64,000 nucleotides of DNA, taken from assembly GCF_020740795.1 (NCBI RefSeq), contig NC_067293.1, positions 20,340,378 through 20,404,377 on the forward strand. Direction: 5' to 3'. The DNA comes from Apus apus (lineage: Eukaryota; Chordata; Aves; Apodiformes; Apodidae). A program made the position numbers and the translations under genes. The notes beneath the pieces are model-generated. The model saw nothing but the letters and a program-made list of their open reading frames with translations. It was not told the DNA's origin and searched no databases. Positions 1 through 13,784 of this stretch are shown here, in pieces (within the stretch, counting starts at the first letter, position 1; every line of letters starts with the position of its first letter).

Positions 1-1155
1 CTGTCAGGCCTTTTTCTCCTTAGTTTGAAGAAAACTCCTCTGAAAAATAACAAAAAAACCTAGTCTGAGTTTTCTAGCAGCTACAAATTTGCAATTGGGA
101 ACTGAGAGCCCAGTTCCTTTACTAAGTGATGAGAAGATAAAATCCTCTTTGAAAGTAAAAGTGAAATAAGCCTTGAAACTCTTCTGAAGGCTCCCTGGAG
201 GCAAGGATGGCATTAGCCTTGAAACACACAGTGCAAAACCCCTCCTGCAGCAGCAGCTTGCTTGCTCAGACAACAGGCAGTGCCCTGCAGGTTAGATTCC
301 TGTTCTGAAAATGCTATTTTTTCACTGAAAATTGGAATAAAGCCAAAATGTAAGGGTAAGCAATACCTATCTGAAATTTTAGCTGTGGACAATAAATGTT
401 AACCATTCAATTAAAAAAACCCGAACACAACAACATTTTATTTTTAAAAAATTACAAAGTATATATTTTTTTCCCTTAGGAAAGCAATACTTCTTTAAAA
501 AACAACATTTTCAACTTCAGCCTCTTCAGCCAGACTGTGGTTACCGAGCGTCACTGCTGCCAGAGCACCAGGGGCTTGTGAGGGAGCTGGAGGTGGGACA
601 CAGCCTGCCCAGGGAGCAGGGCCTCAGGCAGGAAAGCCAGGGTAGAACAACAGTGAGAAGTGGAAAACTACCTTGTCTGAGGTAGGTGGAGTCAGCTCTG
701 GAAGCAGCTCACACCTAGGTAGCTCCTGACCTCCACCTGGCGTGCTCAGCTGCAGTGTCCTGCTACATCTCCCACTGGATTATTTTGTCCTTACAGGAGT
801 CATGGTCTCTTTCCATGGCTCTTACTAATTTTGGAACATTTTTCTTTTTCTCTTCAAATACCTCAGTGTTTAAGTTTTTGAAATCCTGATGACTGTTCCA
901 GCTTGGATCACTTTGCATTCTTGTTACAAAAAAAATTCTTGATTTCAGTCCTTTCCCTCTTTCCAACTGCCCTTCATTCATCGCTGCTCCAAGAGAAGCA
1001 GAATTAGCAACTGCTTTATCTCCTTAACATTATTGCCACATCCCCAGCTGCAATCACTAACATTTGTGGCTTTCAAGAAAAAAACCCTACATTTACTATT
1101 CCCTTTAAAGGCCAGGAGCTGCATTCACATTCCTGAATGATCCATGAACCCCAAC
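1..1155. other. Intergenic, no recognisable gene
   Basis: AT-rich sequence with oligo-A/T runs and no exon that I recognise. A 72-codon minus-strand frame at 763-981 has a charged, lysine-rich C-terminal half but no recognisable domain and no flanking exon, so it is not called a gene. Confidence 0.5.
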
Positions 1156-1880
1156 ATAGAACCATAGGTTTAGGTTGAAAAGGACCTTAAAGATCATCTA
1201 GATCCAACCCCCCTGCATGGGCAGGGACACCTCCCACCAGCCCAGGTTGCTCCAAGCCCCATCCAACCTGCCCTTCAACACTGCCAGGGATGGGGCAGCC
1301 ACAACTTCCCTGGGCAACCTGGGTCAGTGTTTCACCACCCTTAGAGTGAAGAATTTCCTCCTAATGTTTGCCTCTTCCAGTTTTAATTCATTACTCCTTG
1401 TCATCTCACTACAAGTCCTCCCCTTGTACTTCCTCCCCAGCTTTCCTGGAGCCCCTTCAGGCACTGGAAGGTGCTCTAAGGTCTCCCTGGAGCCTTCTCT
1501 TCTCCAGGCCGAACAGCCCCAACCCCTCTCAGCCTGTCCCCAGAGCAGAGCTGCTCCAGCCCTTGGATCATCTTCATCAACTCCTCTGGACTTGCTGCAG
1601 GAGCTCCACGTCCTTCTGATGTTGGGCGCTCCAGAATTGGACACAGTGCTCCAGGTGGGGTCTCACAAGAGCTGAGTAAAGGGGCAGAATCCCCTCTCTC
1701 GACCTGCTGGCCATGCTGCTTTTGATGCAGCCCAGGACACAGTTGGCTTTCTGGGTTCCCAGCACACATTACTGGTCCAGCCTGTATTTGTGTTTGGGAT
1801 TGCCCCAACCCGGGAGCAGAACCTTGCACTTGGCCTGATGAACTTCATGCAGTTTGCACGAGGCCATCTCCCATCCCACA
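1156..1880 (-). mobile_element. CR1 LINE fragment, 3' part
   Basis: The left edge is the reverse complement of the CR1 3' end (an imperfect tail followed by the conserved TTGGATCTAGATGATC stretch), so the element reads on the minus strand. It continues through the C-terminal reverse-transcriptase region; minus-strand frames encode pieces such as [13 protein letters not shown] and NPKHKYRLDQ, which are typical of CR1 ORF2. The element is 5'-truncated and carries frameshifts, so it is a dead copy. The right edge is approximate. Confidence 0.85.
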
Positions 1881-2424
1881 TCTCTTTCAACATCCTGAAA
1901 CCCAGCACCATGCACCCCAGAAGGCAAAGCTGGCTCTCCTGCAGGCTGCCAAAGGGAAATGTGGCATCCTCGGTGGACAAGCCCTTTCCCAAGAGCCATC
2001 TCCCACACTCCATGCTCCAAATAGGCTTGCTGGCAAGCTGCAGGATCTACCTCAGTGCTCCTTACTTTGGTGATGAGCACCAAAAAGGGCCTGTTAGCTG
2101 CAGAAAAATTGGGCAGAATGTGGTCACAGCGAGCAGGAAGGGGCAATTGCTTTTAAGGGGCTGTTAACAATATCCCAGCTGAATTTCTCTGGCTGCCACC
2201 CTGTGTCTAGGCATCTCCTGAGAGAGATAGAAACCAACTGCAGGAACTAAAATAAGACCCATGGTGTTACTTCTGCACCCGAGCAAATGTTTCTGGCTTT
2301 TCCCAGCCCCTTTCTCCCCCTACTCCATCTCTGAGCCCAGCCCAGCTGGAGATGCAGAACCTGCACAGAGAGAGATGTTCTCTGGTATAAGAATGAGTGT
2401 TGTCACCAGCATCCCTGCCAGCTA

Positions 2425-3153
2425 TAGTCCTGCACCTGGGGAGAAAAAAACACATGCACCAATAGAGATTAGGGGTTGATCTGCTAGAGAACAGCCCCAT
2501 GGAGAAGGACCTTGGAGTCCTGGTGCACAACAAGTTACCCATGAGACAGCAATGTGCCCTTGCGGCCAAGAAGGCCAATAGCATCTTGGGATGTATTAAG
2601 AACAGTGTGGCCAGGAGGTCAAGGGAGGTTCTCCTCCCCTTCTACTCTGCCCTAGTGAGACCACATCTGGAGTATTGTGTCCAGTTCTGGGCTCCCCAGT
2701 TCAAGAGGGACAGGGAAATGCTGGAAAGAGTCCAATGGAAGCTATGAGGATGATGAAGGGACTGGAACATCTGTCTGATGAGGAAAGGATGAGGGACCTG
2801 GGGCTGTTTAGTCTGGAGAAGACTAAGAGGGGACCTTATTAATGTCTACAAATATCAGCAGTGTGGGTGTCAGGAATAGGCCAGTCTCTGTTCAGTGGTG
2901 CCTGTGACAGGACAAGGGGAAACAGCACCAAGTGACAACACAGGAAGTTCTACCTCAACATGAGGAGAAACTTCTTTCCTGTGAGGGTGACAGAGCCCTG
3001 GGACAGGCTGCCCAGAAGTCTCCTTCTCTGGAGACTTTCAAGACCCATCTGGACATGTTCGTATGTGACCTGCCCTGGGTGTTCCTGCTGCAGCAGGGGG
3101 CTTGGACTCGATGATCTTCAGAGGTCCCTTCCAACCCCTGTGATTCTATGATT
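2425..3153 (+). mobile_element. CR1 LINE fragment with intact 3' tail
   Basis: The plus-strand translation contains [20 protein letters not shown] and [20 protein letters not shown], the C-terminal part of CR1 ORF2. The element ends in a conserved 3' UTR and a GATTCTATGATT tail. It is 5'-truncated, the usual outcome of LINE target-primed insertion. The left edge is approximate. Confidence 0.9.
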
Positions 3154-6100
3154 TCCAAAGTCCCACCAGCAATTGCTATGGTGACAAGGCACAGGCACAA
3201 GGACCCGGGGTGTTTGTAAGAACTACTGTACAAGTGTTGCCAAGAGCAGAGCATGAAAGGCTGGGCAAGTTCCTCCCACCACCCACCATGTGCAATGGGC
3301 TGCAGGCCCAAAATTGCTTCCAAGGGATGGGGCTTACCCACCCCATCCTGCAGCTCAGGGGAAGCCTGACCACAACATCAGTGCCCTGTCTCCATTTGCC
3401 ACCCCCAGCATCACCACCAACTCCAGCACTGCTTGGAGTCACGGATAGCACCGGGCAGATCTGTATCCACCAGTCACTCCTGCAGTTCCTCCACCTATCT
3501 CAAACTTTTCTCCAGTAAATCACTTCTGCCTTAAAAACCTTTATTGAAGCTCTTTTTTAATTCCAAAAAAAATGGAATGTAGAGTTCTTGGCAATACTGT
3601 AAATTAGTAATGATCAGCAGAGCAGAAGTGATTCAGTCTTGTTTTTCTCTCCATGATGCAAGTATTCAAGAGTTACTTGGAAAAATGAAAGAATAACAGG
3701 TAGCACCTGTACGTATCTATTTATCTGCAACACGAGCTGCAAGAGTGTAGATCCAAAAAAAGCCCCCAAAATATCCAAGAGGCTCCTTTGCACATGATCC
3801 AGCTAAAAACAGTAAGGGACAAGAACATTTTTCAGGTTGTGTTCCCTATGAATCAGAAGGAAGACAGCTCAGCAAGACCCATTAGCAACCTCTGAACTAT
3901 GTGCTGACCAGGAAGGAGCCAGAGTAATGATAAAGGACACGTGTTGTGAAAGGCAGAGAAAGTTTTTTCTTTCCCTTGACTGGGCTGTCTTAAAAGGTGA
4001 ATGATTGAGTCCCTGAGCCCAGGAGCCCATCGGTGCAGGGAAGGACACAGCAGGGAAAGAAAAAAGCAACTGAGCCAAACTGTCTGAAAGGTTTTGCTTT
4101 ATGATGAAGTCTGACAAGGAGTAATATGCCTCCAGAAACCATTTTTTAAGGTAGTAGAATTGATTCCTTTAATACTGATGAATTTCAAACAGAAATGATG
4201 CCACTGGGGCTGCAGCCATCATAAGTAATTTCCTCCAAAGACCACAATTGTGTCTAGGAATTTAGGAGGCTCTCTCAGCTTGGAAGAAATGCTTGAAAGG
4301 AAGGGACTGCAGAAGACAAATAAATAAAGTCTGAGATTGTATTATCCCTTCCCTAACAGCCAGAATTTAAAAAGAAATACAAAGAGCTACGGGCGAGTTC
4401 CTATGTGGGAGGTTTCTAACACAGACTGCAACTTCCTGTGTTTTTCTCTTTCCTGCTACCGATCTCTGAAATTAAGAAATTCTCCTCAAGTTGGACAGAC
4501 TCAGGCACTAAGCAGACAAAGCTTCTCTGAGAGTCTGTTTTCTTTGGTCACCTACAGGTCACACAGCAATTGCAGCTACACTGAAATCAGTGGGGGGACT
4601 TGGGGGAGACAAATAATCTAAGTTGGAGATGTTTCTCCCCAATCACTTTCCAGTTATTTGGTTTGACTCATTACAACTTTGCAGGTCTGAGGTGACTTTG
4701 GAGTCAGTACAAAAGGGGAACAAGAGAGGAAGAAGAGCAGAGCTGGCCAAAGTCACAAGCCACACACCTTCCAGAGACAGTCCCAGGCTCTAGGTCTCTT
4801 CAAGCTCATGGAAGAGAGAAGAATTTCCTTTCAAACAAACAAGAACCATGTGGTTTTACTCCGAAAAAGCTCTCCTGCAGCCTGAGCACTTGAGGAACTG
4901 CTTACCATCCAGCAAGGCTTCTTTCATAAAATTGTCAGTTAATTATGCATCACCATGAAATGAGCACCTGGGACTCTCTTTTGGCCTTAGAGCAGGAACA
5001 GCTGAGCCTGCACTAACCTCACCACAAGTGGCAGCCCTAGCAACAAAAAGGTGGGGGTTGAAGAGCAAGATGCTCTGCCTTCAGCCCTGGAGCTTCTCAT
5101 CCCAGAGGCTGTGGTGGGCCTGGCACTGCTGGAACGCTGCTGGGCACAGGGTGTGCTACCCTGGGCCCCCTAGAGATGAGGAGCAGGACAACCCTGCAGG
5201 AAGGGCATTTATGGACCTCCTGTACTGCTCTGCTTTGGCTCAGCTGAGCTGAACACTGGGAGCACACAGTGAGTCCAACCTTAGCTCAAAGGTGCTGACC
5301 AGAGACCAAGACAAAATACAAAGGGATGTACCTGAACTCGCAAGAGCAGCTTAGAGGTGAAAACTGTTATTCTTGTCTTTAGCTCTAATCCGGATGCCTC
5401 TGAAATGAACACCAATCTCATTGTCTGTGTTTTCCTAAAATTTACCAGAATTGAGCCCCATGAAAGATCAAAAATTATAATCTGCTTGGGAACAGGATGT
5501 CTCATTGCACACACTGAAAACAACAGCACCTATAACTCTGGCCAAAAAAAAAGTTTTATGTGGCTTGGCCACCAGGGTGTGTCTCATTTGCACAGAAATC
5601 TTACCTCCAGAAGGTATTATGATTTTTTAATTCTAGACAGTCCAAAGCAATGCAGCCCTAGGTTACATCTGTCCGAAGCTGGGCAGAGGGTTCTGTGCCT
5701 GGCAGCTTTTTAAATCCCTTCAGCCAAGACCAGACAACCTTGGGAATCTAAATGGGCTATTAGTGCAAAGTTGTAATCAGTAACAGCATCCCAAGTTGCT
5801 GAACCTGAGATGCTGGTACAAAATGTCTCCACAATTAAATATTGGCTCTTTCTGAGTCATATTGGAACATTTGCTGTGAGTCAACCTGAAGCAAAACAAC
5901 AAGCCCTGCAAACAAAGGCCGCCTTTTTATCCCATGATCTGTGGTTGTGCCTTGGCAAGTGCTGACATGTGCAGAACACTTCTGGAGTGAACACTGAGCA
6001 GCTAGAATTGCTGGAAGGTAAAGCAGTAATCATCACAAGAAGGTGCCCAGATTTTCAAGAACATTGAAAATACCCCTGTGTGTGTGAAAAAAACCCCACA

Positions 6101-6640
6101 ACAAAGTCCTTCTGCATAAAGATTTTGTTTAGAATTTTTATTTTAGTGCCTTGTTGCTATAGAAAAACAGAACAAGTGAAGACAAAACCAGCCCCAAATT
6201 TCTACCCTCCACCTTGGTCAGTCTGTTAATAATTAGCAGCTCAGACAAGAATCCTTTTTTTCTTGTTTTCTGAGCTGGCAGCTCCTCAGAGCAGAAACAC
6301 AGGACTCAGAAGGTGAGCTGGTATCTGCTCTAAATGCTTTGACAGCAATGGAAAACATGTCTCAGATTGTTAGTGAGGACTAGCAGCACCAACCAAGAAG
6401 CTTGGATAGCACATTAGAAAGGTCTGTAGAGGGGTGACCCAGGGCTGGAACCCATAGCAGACAGATGGGATCTGCCATGAACTTCATACAAACAGAGCCA
6501 AGGTTAATGCTCCCAGGCCCATAGGTGCTGGCTCTGCGCATGGACAGGCAGGAGCCTTGTAAAAGCTTTTGTGGATAAGGCTGTGCCAGTGGTGGCTTGT
6601 CCTAGTCAGGGTGGGCTCTACCTGGCAGAGCTGTGACATA
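3154..6640. other. Intergenic, no recognisable gene
   Basis: No exon, RNA gene or repeat family recognised. Open frames here (up to 118 codons at 5357-5713, plus strand) show no domain, are not flanked by convincing splice sites and look like chance frames. Confidence 0.45.
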
Positions 6641-7138
6641 TCATAGGATCATAGAATGGTTTGAGTTGGAAGGGATCTTAATGATCATCCAATTCCAATC
6701 CCCTCCATGGGCAGGGACACCTCCCACCAGCCCAGGTTGCTCCAAGCCCCATCCAACCTGCCCTTCAACACTTCCAGGGATGGGGCAGCCACAGCCTCTC
6801 TGGGCTACCTGGGCCAAGGTCTCACCACTAAAGAATTTCCTCCTTATACCCAACCTAAATCTCTCCTCTTCTAGTTTTAATCCATTCCCCCTTGTCCTCT
6901 CACTCCCTGCCCTTGTCCAAAGTCCCTCCCCAGCTTTCCTGGAGCTCCTTTAGGCACTGGAAGGTTCTACCTTCTCCAGGCTGAACACCCCAACTCACAG
7001 CCTGTCTCGAGAGCTCCAGCTCTCTGAACATCTTTGTGGCCTCCTCCGTACTCTCTCCAGGAACTCCATGTCCTTCTTATGTTGGGGGCTCCAGAACTGA
7101 CACAATACTCCAGGTGGGGTCTCATGAGATCAAACAGA
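6641..7138 (-). mobile_element. CR1 LINE fragment, 3' part
   Basis: Begins with the inverted tail (TCATAGGATCATAGAATGG) and conserved 3' UTR of CR1. It continues into a degraded C-terminal ORF2, where a minus-strand frame still shows [20 protein letters not shown]. 5'-truncated; inner edge approximate. Confidence 0.88.
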
Positions 7139-10100
7139 CATGGACCAGAGTCATCTAGTATAGAGACACATCTGGGTCTGTCTCTGAGATATAGATACAC
7201 ATCTATTGGAAGCCTTGTAGACAAACTGCAATTAATATTTCTGAGTAAGGCTCCTGCAGGAGCCTCCTTCTGTCCTGCAGCCCTTCCCTCACCTCAGTCC
7301 CTGTTTTCTGCCTCCCAAGCCTGTGCTCTAAACACTTCACCAGCCACATTCCACCACAGCAAACTGACAATCCACAGCTGTGAAATGCTGGGGGGAGCTG
7401 CTCAGCAGTACTGAAACCAGCTATTTCTGCATCTTCATGGTGTTTTAGCATCTAAATGCCAAATGCCACAGGTTGGTGACCTACTGGAAAAGTCCTCTTT
7501 TACCACATAAAGCAGAGAAGAACTTGGTCAGAGCCCAGCTGGGCTCTGCTACTTGCAGTCATGCCCTGCTTGTGATGCTGGGTGGCCCAGCACAACCAAC
7601 CCAGTTAATGTTTGTTGCCTTTTCATTCCACAGGATGACATTTATTTTCTGACAAAGCACACAGGAACACACTGACTCTCCTACATTCAGGTTAATAACT
7701 TCTGTATCTTTAGCCTATGAGAAGCTGGGCAATCACCTTCATCTTGCAGTCTAAGACTAGACCCCAGAAAGGGGCAGGTGAACCCCCAGGTGGTTCATCA
7801 GACTCTACACTGCCTTATTTCCATCCTCCCTGCACTGCTCTTCCAGCTGTATCTCAAAGCTTAACCTCCCAGGGAATTTGCAACCATCACTTTGGGGTAG
7901 AGCATTCAGGTCCTCTGCCGGTTCCCGGGAGGTCCAGACAGGCTGGTTTGTGCAAGATGACTCTGGGTAGGCTTCAGCACTGGGAATGTTTTTTATGGAA
8001 CAGAACATTCCAGCACCATGGTTACCTTTTTGCTAGCAAGTATTTTGTACAACTGACAGTCTTACTATCAAGCAGCACAAACACACAGTGCTGCCAGAAC
8101 CCATGGAGAGCTTGTTAGAACTTGAGCTCCACAACCAGACTGGGAAAAAGGCAGCAGAGAGCCCCAGCAGACGTGGCTTTGGAACTTTGAGAAGACTTGT
8201 TAAATCAAAGCAGGCTCATGGCTTGTTGCATAGCTCTTAGCAAAAGGAATTACTTTTGACATGCTCATTTGCAGTCACCTGTGGGCTGAGAACAACCTGC
8301 AGGCTTCTCTGAAGATTTGCAAATGACACTGGCTTCTGCACTAGGGGACAATAATTGGAAAGCAAGTGCCAGAATTACTATGTGAGCCAACAAACTCTCA
8401 TTGTGTTTGGAAAGCAGTGAGGGACATATTAGAAAAATGCCTGATTATCTGCACTGTTCTGTGGGATAGAGATAAAAAGCAGGAAATGAACAAGCCTGGA
8501 GCTTCCTCAATCCAATCTAGATTGAAAACTTTCAGCTTAAGTGACAACTGGATGAGCTCTGAGAGCTCAGCCATCAAGAGTTAACAAATGGTCTCCTTTT
8601 TGGCCAAGGGAGAGAGTCAGAACCAGCAATTGTTTGAGTGCTGCTGGAGAAGCCAGGCCTGTAGGCAGAAAGTTCTTTTTCACAGAATGCGCTCAGATCC
8701 TCAAGAGCTGGGCAATATTCACAGAACAGGTCACCACCCCTGGTTTCTCTGAACACAGGCTTTAGGAACTCACTGAACACCAGGAGAGCATGTGTGCCCT
8801 GTTCCATCAAAACCAACATCTTCTCCCCCAACTCCAGCCTCTCACAGTTGTGCCAAGGGGTCCAGCCACCAACAGGCACCCAGTGCCTAACCAGGGTCAG
8901 TCTCATTTTTCCCTGACCAACAACATACACTTCCCAAACATTTACAAGATCCAGATGTGACATTGTCATGACAATATAATTTTAAAACAAATATGCTGTT
9001 TTTCTAGGATTCATAATGCAGGGAGAAGAGGCAGTGAAACCTGATGTCACAAATGACCCAGGGAACCAGTTCAAGGAGACCCTGGGAGAGGCAGTCAGCA
9101 AGACACATCCTGGTGGGCACCCAGGCATGGAACCCATGGAGAGCTGCTGTCACAGGCAGCACCGAGGCAGTGGATTAGAGTGGGTTAAATAACACAGCAG
9201 AAAGCAGCCAGAGAGGAAAGGAAGGACAGGGAAGTCACAGTGGACCACACTTGCATGGCTGACGAGCTGACAGAGACTGCAGCCCAACTGCAGCACTTGT
9301 AAGGATCAGGACACAGGCATTTGATGATGACTGAGCTATTGTTTGCAAGACTATTGGTTTGTTGTTTTTGAGATGGGGTTTGATTTGATCAGGTCTAATA
9401 CAGGCAAAATGGAAAGAGAAGGATTTTAAATCTTGGTTTCTTCTCACCAGACCATTCAAAATCCACCAATTTAAGATATGTTTTTTGTACCAGCAACACT
9501 GATGTGACCCTGGGTAAGAATGAAATTGCTGTTTATAACACAGCATGAGATGCCAACACCACATAGTTCTATTTAAATTCTTGTAAGAAAAATAAGCCAG
9601 TAGCAACGTATTCCTGAAGTCTTGTGCAAGCTCTCAAGATGCCAGCTGCTTCCTTATAGTTCCTTGGCTTATAGCATGGAGGCATTAACCACTATTTTAA
9701 CTGAACTGGTTCTCCTGGGCATTTCCACCTGTTGTGTTGAACCCTTGAACCATTCAAGACTCCTTTCCCCACACCCTCCCCACTTGTGTTGTGAGCCTTG
9801 TCACCAGTTTCAGGCTTTCCACCCACTTGAACATGATGACTTACCTTGACAGCCATTTATCTAGGTTTCTCAAAGGGGTAAAACATGTGGCCTTGTCTCA
9901 ATTCCTGAATCACTGCTGAGAGTGACTGGATGCTCTGATGGATGATGGCCCTTTTGGGAATTTGCTGGCTAATGAAACACTGCAATCAGTTTTATCAAAC
10001 CTTTGTACAGCTTCACCCAAGGGAAATCACATAACTCAGCTGTCACACCAGTAGATTTCCCAGAAGTTTCCTTATAAATCAACCACAGACCTCATATTTA

Positions 10101-10828
10101 TTTCATCTCCAATTTGCAATTTCACACCAAACCATCCAGCCCACAGATTCCATTTGTTCTAGGTAGAGAACAGCACCCTTGAGGAAGCCATTTCTGATCT
10201 GTGCATCTGGAATATTAACCAAGGCATAAGAGTCATGACTACAAAACCCAGAGGTGGTCCATCACACACTGGACTTCTCAGGCTGGCAGTTAGCCATGCC
10301 AAGGGATCCTGACTGGTTCTTCCAGCCTAATTCACAAAAATAACTCCAATCTGAGGATCTCTAAAGGCCACAAAGAGAAACCCAAGAGCCAGGAGCTATT
10401 CTGACACAGCCACATCTCTGGCCAGGTGGATGGAGAGGGTGGTGGTGGAAGAGCGTGGCTTCAGGAAGGTGCAGCCACAGTGCTCAAAGAGCTTTGCCTC
10501 AGGGGGTTTCCTGGCATGTCCCAGAAAGCTGCCCTGGTTTGTGCCAATGGCTGCAGGGAGGGACAACTCAAAATTGAGTCACTGTGGGCTCTAGGCCTCA
10601 CCTCACCAAATTACTACCTCTTTGACCTTGAGGACATCAGGTATTTGTTCCTTAAGTAATTTTCAAGTATGAAAGTAGGTAACTGTGTTCCTCCTGCCTG
10701 GTGGTTTATTTAGGTGGCATTTTTAATACCAGCCACCCTCACTCTCCAAGATTCAGATGACAGGAAGGATTGGGTAAATCTCCTGAAATGCAAAAAAAGA
10801 CAGTGGGGAAGAACTTGTCTCAAAACTT
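7139..10828. other. Intergenic, no recognisable gene
   Basis: No known gene or repeat recognised. The longest unexplained frame is 131 codons on the minus strand (8574-8969), which begins with ATG but lacks a recognisable domain, signal peptide or neighbouring exons. Confidence 0.45.
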
Positions 10829-11010
10829 AGAATCATAGAGTTATCGTGGTTGGAAAAGATCTTTAAGATCATCAAGTCCAACTATTAACCCAGCACTGCC
10901 AAGGCCACCACTGACCCATGTCCCTCAGCACCACATCTACATGGCTTTGAAACCCCTCCAGTGATGGCAGCTCCATCACTGCCCAGGGCAGCCTGTTCCA
11001 ATCCCTGACT
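10829..11010 (-). mobile_element. Short CR1 LINE 3' fragment
   Basis: Inverted CR1 3' end: AATCATAGAGTTATCGTGGT, then the conserved region read as GATGATCTTAAAGATC on the minus strand, ending near GGCAGCCTGTTCC. Only about 180 bases survive. It has diverged clearly from the other copies, so it is probably an older subfamily. Confidence 0.85.
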
Positions 11011-12399
11011 TTGATATCTATTTATTTTAACACTTTCAGTCATATCTTGTAAAAATCAAATGAAACATTCCAGGAGCATGAAAACCTCTTTGTAAACAGA
11101 AGGGATCATTTCCATTTTCCACTGTGAGCACCTTTTGAAATAGACTTCATAGTTTTGACATAAATCTCCCCTAGGTTTTTAGAAACCAGAGCTGGAATGC
11201 CTGTTCCCATTTTATTGAAGCAAAACCTTTCAGTCAGGAAACATGCCTTGGCATTTTTTGTGAAACAAAGAGGCTGCAGCTCAACAACAAGATGTGCCTT
11301 CAGAAATGGGAACTGCTGACACCTGCCCAGGTTTACCCAGAGCTACCCATGTCAGAGCGTGGCAGGGCAGACAGGGGGAACCTCCCCAAGGAAATACCCA
11401 AGACTTTTGTGCAGGATGGGAGATAACTCACCAGCCATAGGCTGGCAGAAACTCGAGGGGACCGTGAGGACACTCCTGTGTGGCTACACAACAGCTTCAG
11501 TAAGATGCTGTGCATTGGCCTGTGCAGAAACATGTGTCCATGAGCACCCCTGCCCAGATCCACAGCTAGGACACTGAACATCCAGCATGGAGTGCAGTTG
11601 AAATGATACTGCTGTCTCCAAGAGAGTAATTTCTGTTACAGTGAACAAAGGAAGCAGAAAGAAAAGTTTCTGGGCTCTCATGCCAGATGTAACCTACTGA
11701 ATTGTACTTTCACAACATACTGAAGAAAGAAGGTTGAAGGATCTTTCCACTCAGTGCACCACTCACGAGGAGTCAGAGCCCTGTGGTGCTTTCAGGGACA
11801 TGTAACCCAGCTAAGGAACCACCTGTTCAAAAACCTACCATGCTGCTCCACTTTGAGGGGGTTGGTGTGTAACAACTGAGGCTGTAAATTGGACTTGTTG
11901 CAATCCTTACACTCAGCCTTGTGCCACACATTCGGTTTTGAAAAGCCCACCCACAGCTAGCTGGGCATCTCTCAGCCCACTGATTCTCAACCGTGGGGAG
12001 GGCAGAGATCCAGAAATGATGTGGGTGAACAACAAACCTGGAGTCACTGAAGCTGCAGGACCTGCCCACATCAGTGACCTCTTCTGCATATTATGTTTGA
12101 CTTGGTACTTTTCTGTACTTTGCACTGACAAGTGGAGAAGGAGCCTCCTCACCAACCTCCTTGAACCTCCTCCCAGTGCTGCCCCTTTGGGCAGGGTGAA
12201 AGGAGCCCTCAGGCAGATGGGAACACACCAGGCTGTCCTGCCATCCTGAGCTTTGTTTTCTGCTTGTCACTTCAGCCTTACCAAAGGCAGATGCCTGTTC
12301 TTTGCTTGTCTCTACAGCAAAAAAGCTTTCATTTGAAGAAAATAACCCCTAAATATAAACAGCAACGATCCAACAGGAAGGTCCTACAGGCAAGGCTTT
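11011..12399. other. Intergenic, no recognisable gene
   Basis: Overlapping short frames occur on both strands, none with a recognisable domain. Nothing else seen. Confidence 0.45.
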
Positions 12400-12559
12400 C
12401 ATAGAATCATAGGGGTTGGAAGGGACCTCTGAAGACCATCAAGTCCAACCCTGCTGCTGCAGCAGGAACACCCAGGGAAGATCACACAGGAATGTGTCCA
12501 GATGGGTCTTGAAAGCCTCCAGAGAAGGAGACTCCACAACCTCTCTGGGCAGCCTGTAG
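12400..12559 (-). mobile_element. Short CR1 LINE 3' fragment
   Basis: Starts with inverted tail CATAGAATCATAGGGGTTGG and runs through the conserved 3' UTR to GGGCAGCCTG, where similarity stops abruptly. 5'-truncated to about 160 bases. Confidence 0.88.
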
Positions 12560-13111
12560 GCTCCTTTTCTGTAAGCTCCTTACAGTGACAGATTCCAAGA
12601 CTTCCCACTACATTAGCATCCTTCTGTGCACAAAGATAACACCTAATATGTTATTCTTGATGACGCTGAATAACAGAACTTTTCTCCTGCAACTATCAGA
12701 TGCTGCCAGACCACATCCATGTAACTACTGTCCCTTACACAACAGGATTTTTGCCTCTATCTTCTCCCAACAGAATGAATCACCCCCTCACTCTTCTTCA
12801 AGGCTCACTGGAGATAAATGACTATTCTACCTCTCCCTTCCTTAACATGGTTTAAGAATGCAGAATGAAACCCAGTTCAAGAACACCAAAGGATATGAAG
12901 CTTATAAAGAACCCCTACGAAGAAATAGATTCACTTTCCCCAAAATAGGAACAAATAAGCAAATTTATTTTCTAGACTTTGAATTCTAACACCACAAGTG
13001 CTAATTTCCAGTAAAAGCTATTTCATCAATCACATGCCCAGTCCTGCTGTTCTCACACCACCAGAATAGTCTGTGACTAAATTAATCAGTTGTTTGAGAC
13101 TAATGCTTGGG

Positions 13112-13784
13112 GAAGTGTGGCTGGAAAGTGTCTGGCAGGAAAGGACCTGGGGGTTCTAATTGACAAGCAGCTGAACATGAGCCACAGTGTGCCCAGGTGG
13201 CCAAGAAGGCCAATGGCATCCTGGCCTGTATTAGAAATAGTGTGGCCAGCAGAAGCAGAGAGGTGATTGTCCCCCTGTGCTCAGCACTGGTGAGGCCACA
13301 CCTGGAGTGTTGTGTCCAGTTTTGGGCACCTCAATTCCAGAGAGATCTCGAGGTGCTGGAGCGAGACAGAGGAGGGTAACAAAGCTGGTGAAGGGCCTAG
13401 AGAATCAATCTGATGAAGAACACTTGAAGGAGCTGGGAATGTTTAGTCTGAGGAAGAGGAGGCTGAGGGGAGACCTCATCAGTCTCTGCAACTGCCTGAA
13501 AGGTCATTGTAGAGAGGTTGGTGCTGGTCTCTTCTCACAGGTCATTAGTGACAGAACAAGAGGCTTCAAGCTGCACCAGGGCAGGTTTAGACTGGATATT
13601 AGGGAAAAAAAATTCACAGAAAGAATGGTCAGACACTGGAACAGGCTGCCCTGGATGTGTTTAAGGGTCATTTGGATGTGGTGCCGGTGGAGATGGTTTA
13701 GGGGAGAACTTTGTAAAGTAGGGATGATGGCTGGACTGGGTGATCCCAAGGGTCTTTCCAACCTGAATAGTTCTGTGATTCTAA
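13112..13784 (+). mobile_element. CR1 LINE fragment with 3' end
   Basis: Plus-strand copy: the translation shows [20 protein letters not shown] and [20 protein letters not shown], then the 3' UTR and a short terminal GTGATTCTAAG. The long frames over this stretch (249 codons plus, 200 codons minus) result from the LINE and its antisense, not from a host gene. Confidence 0.88.
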
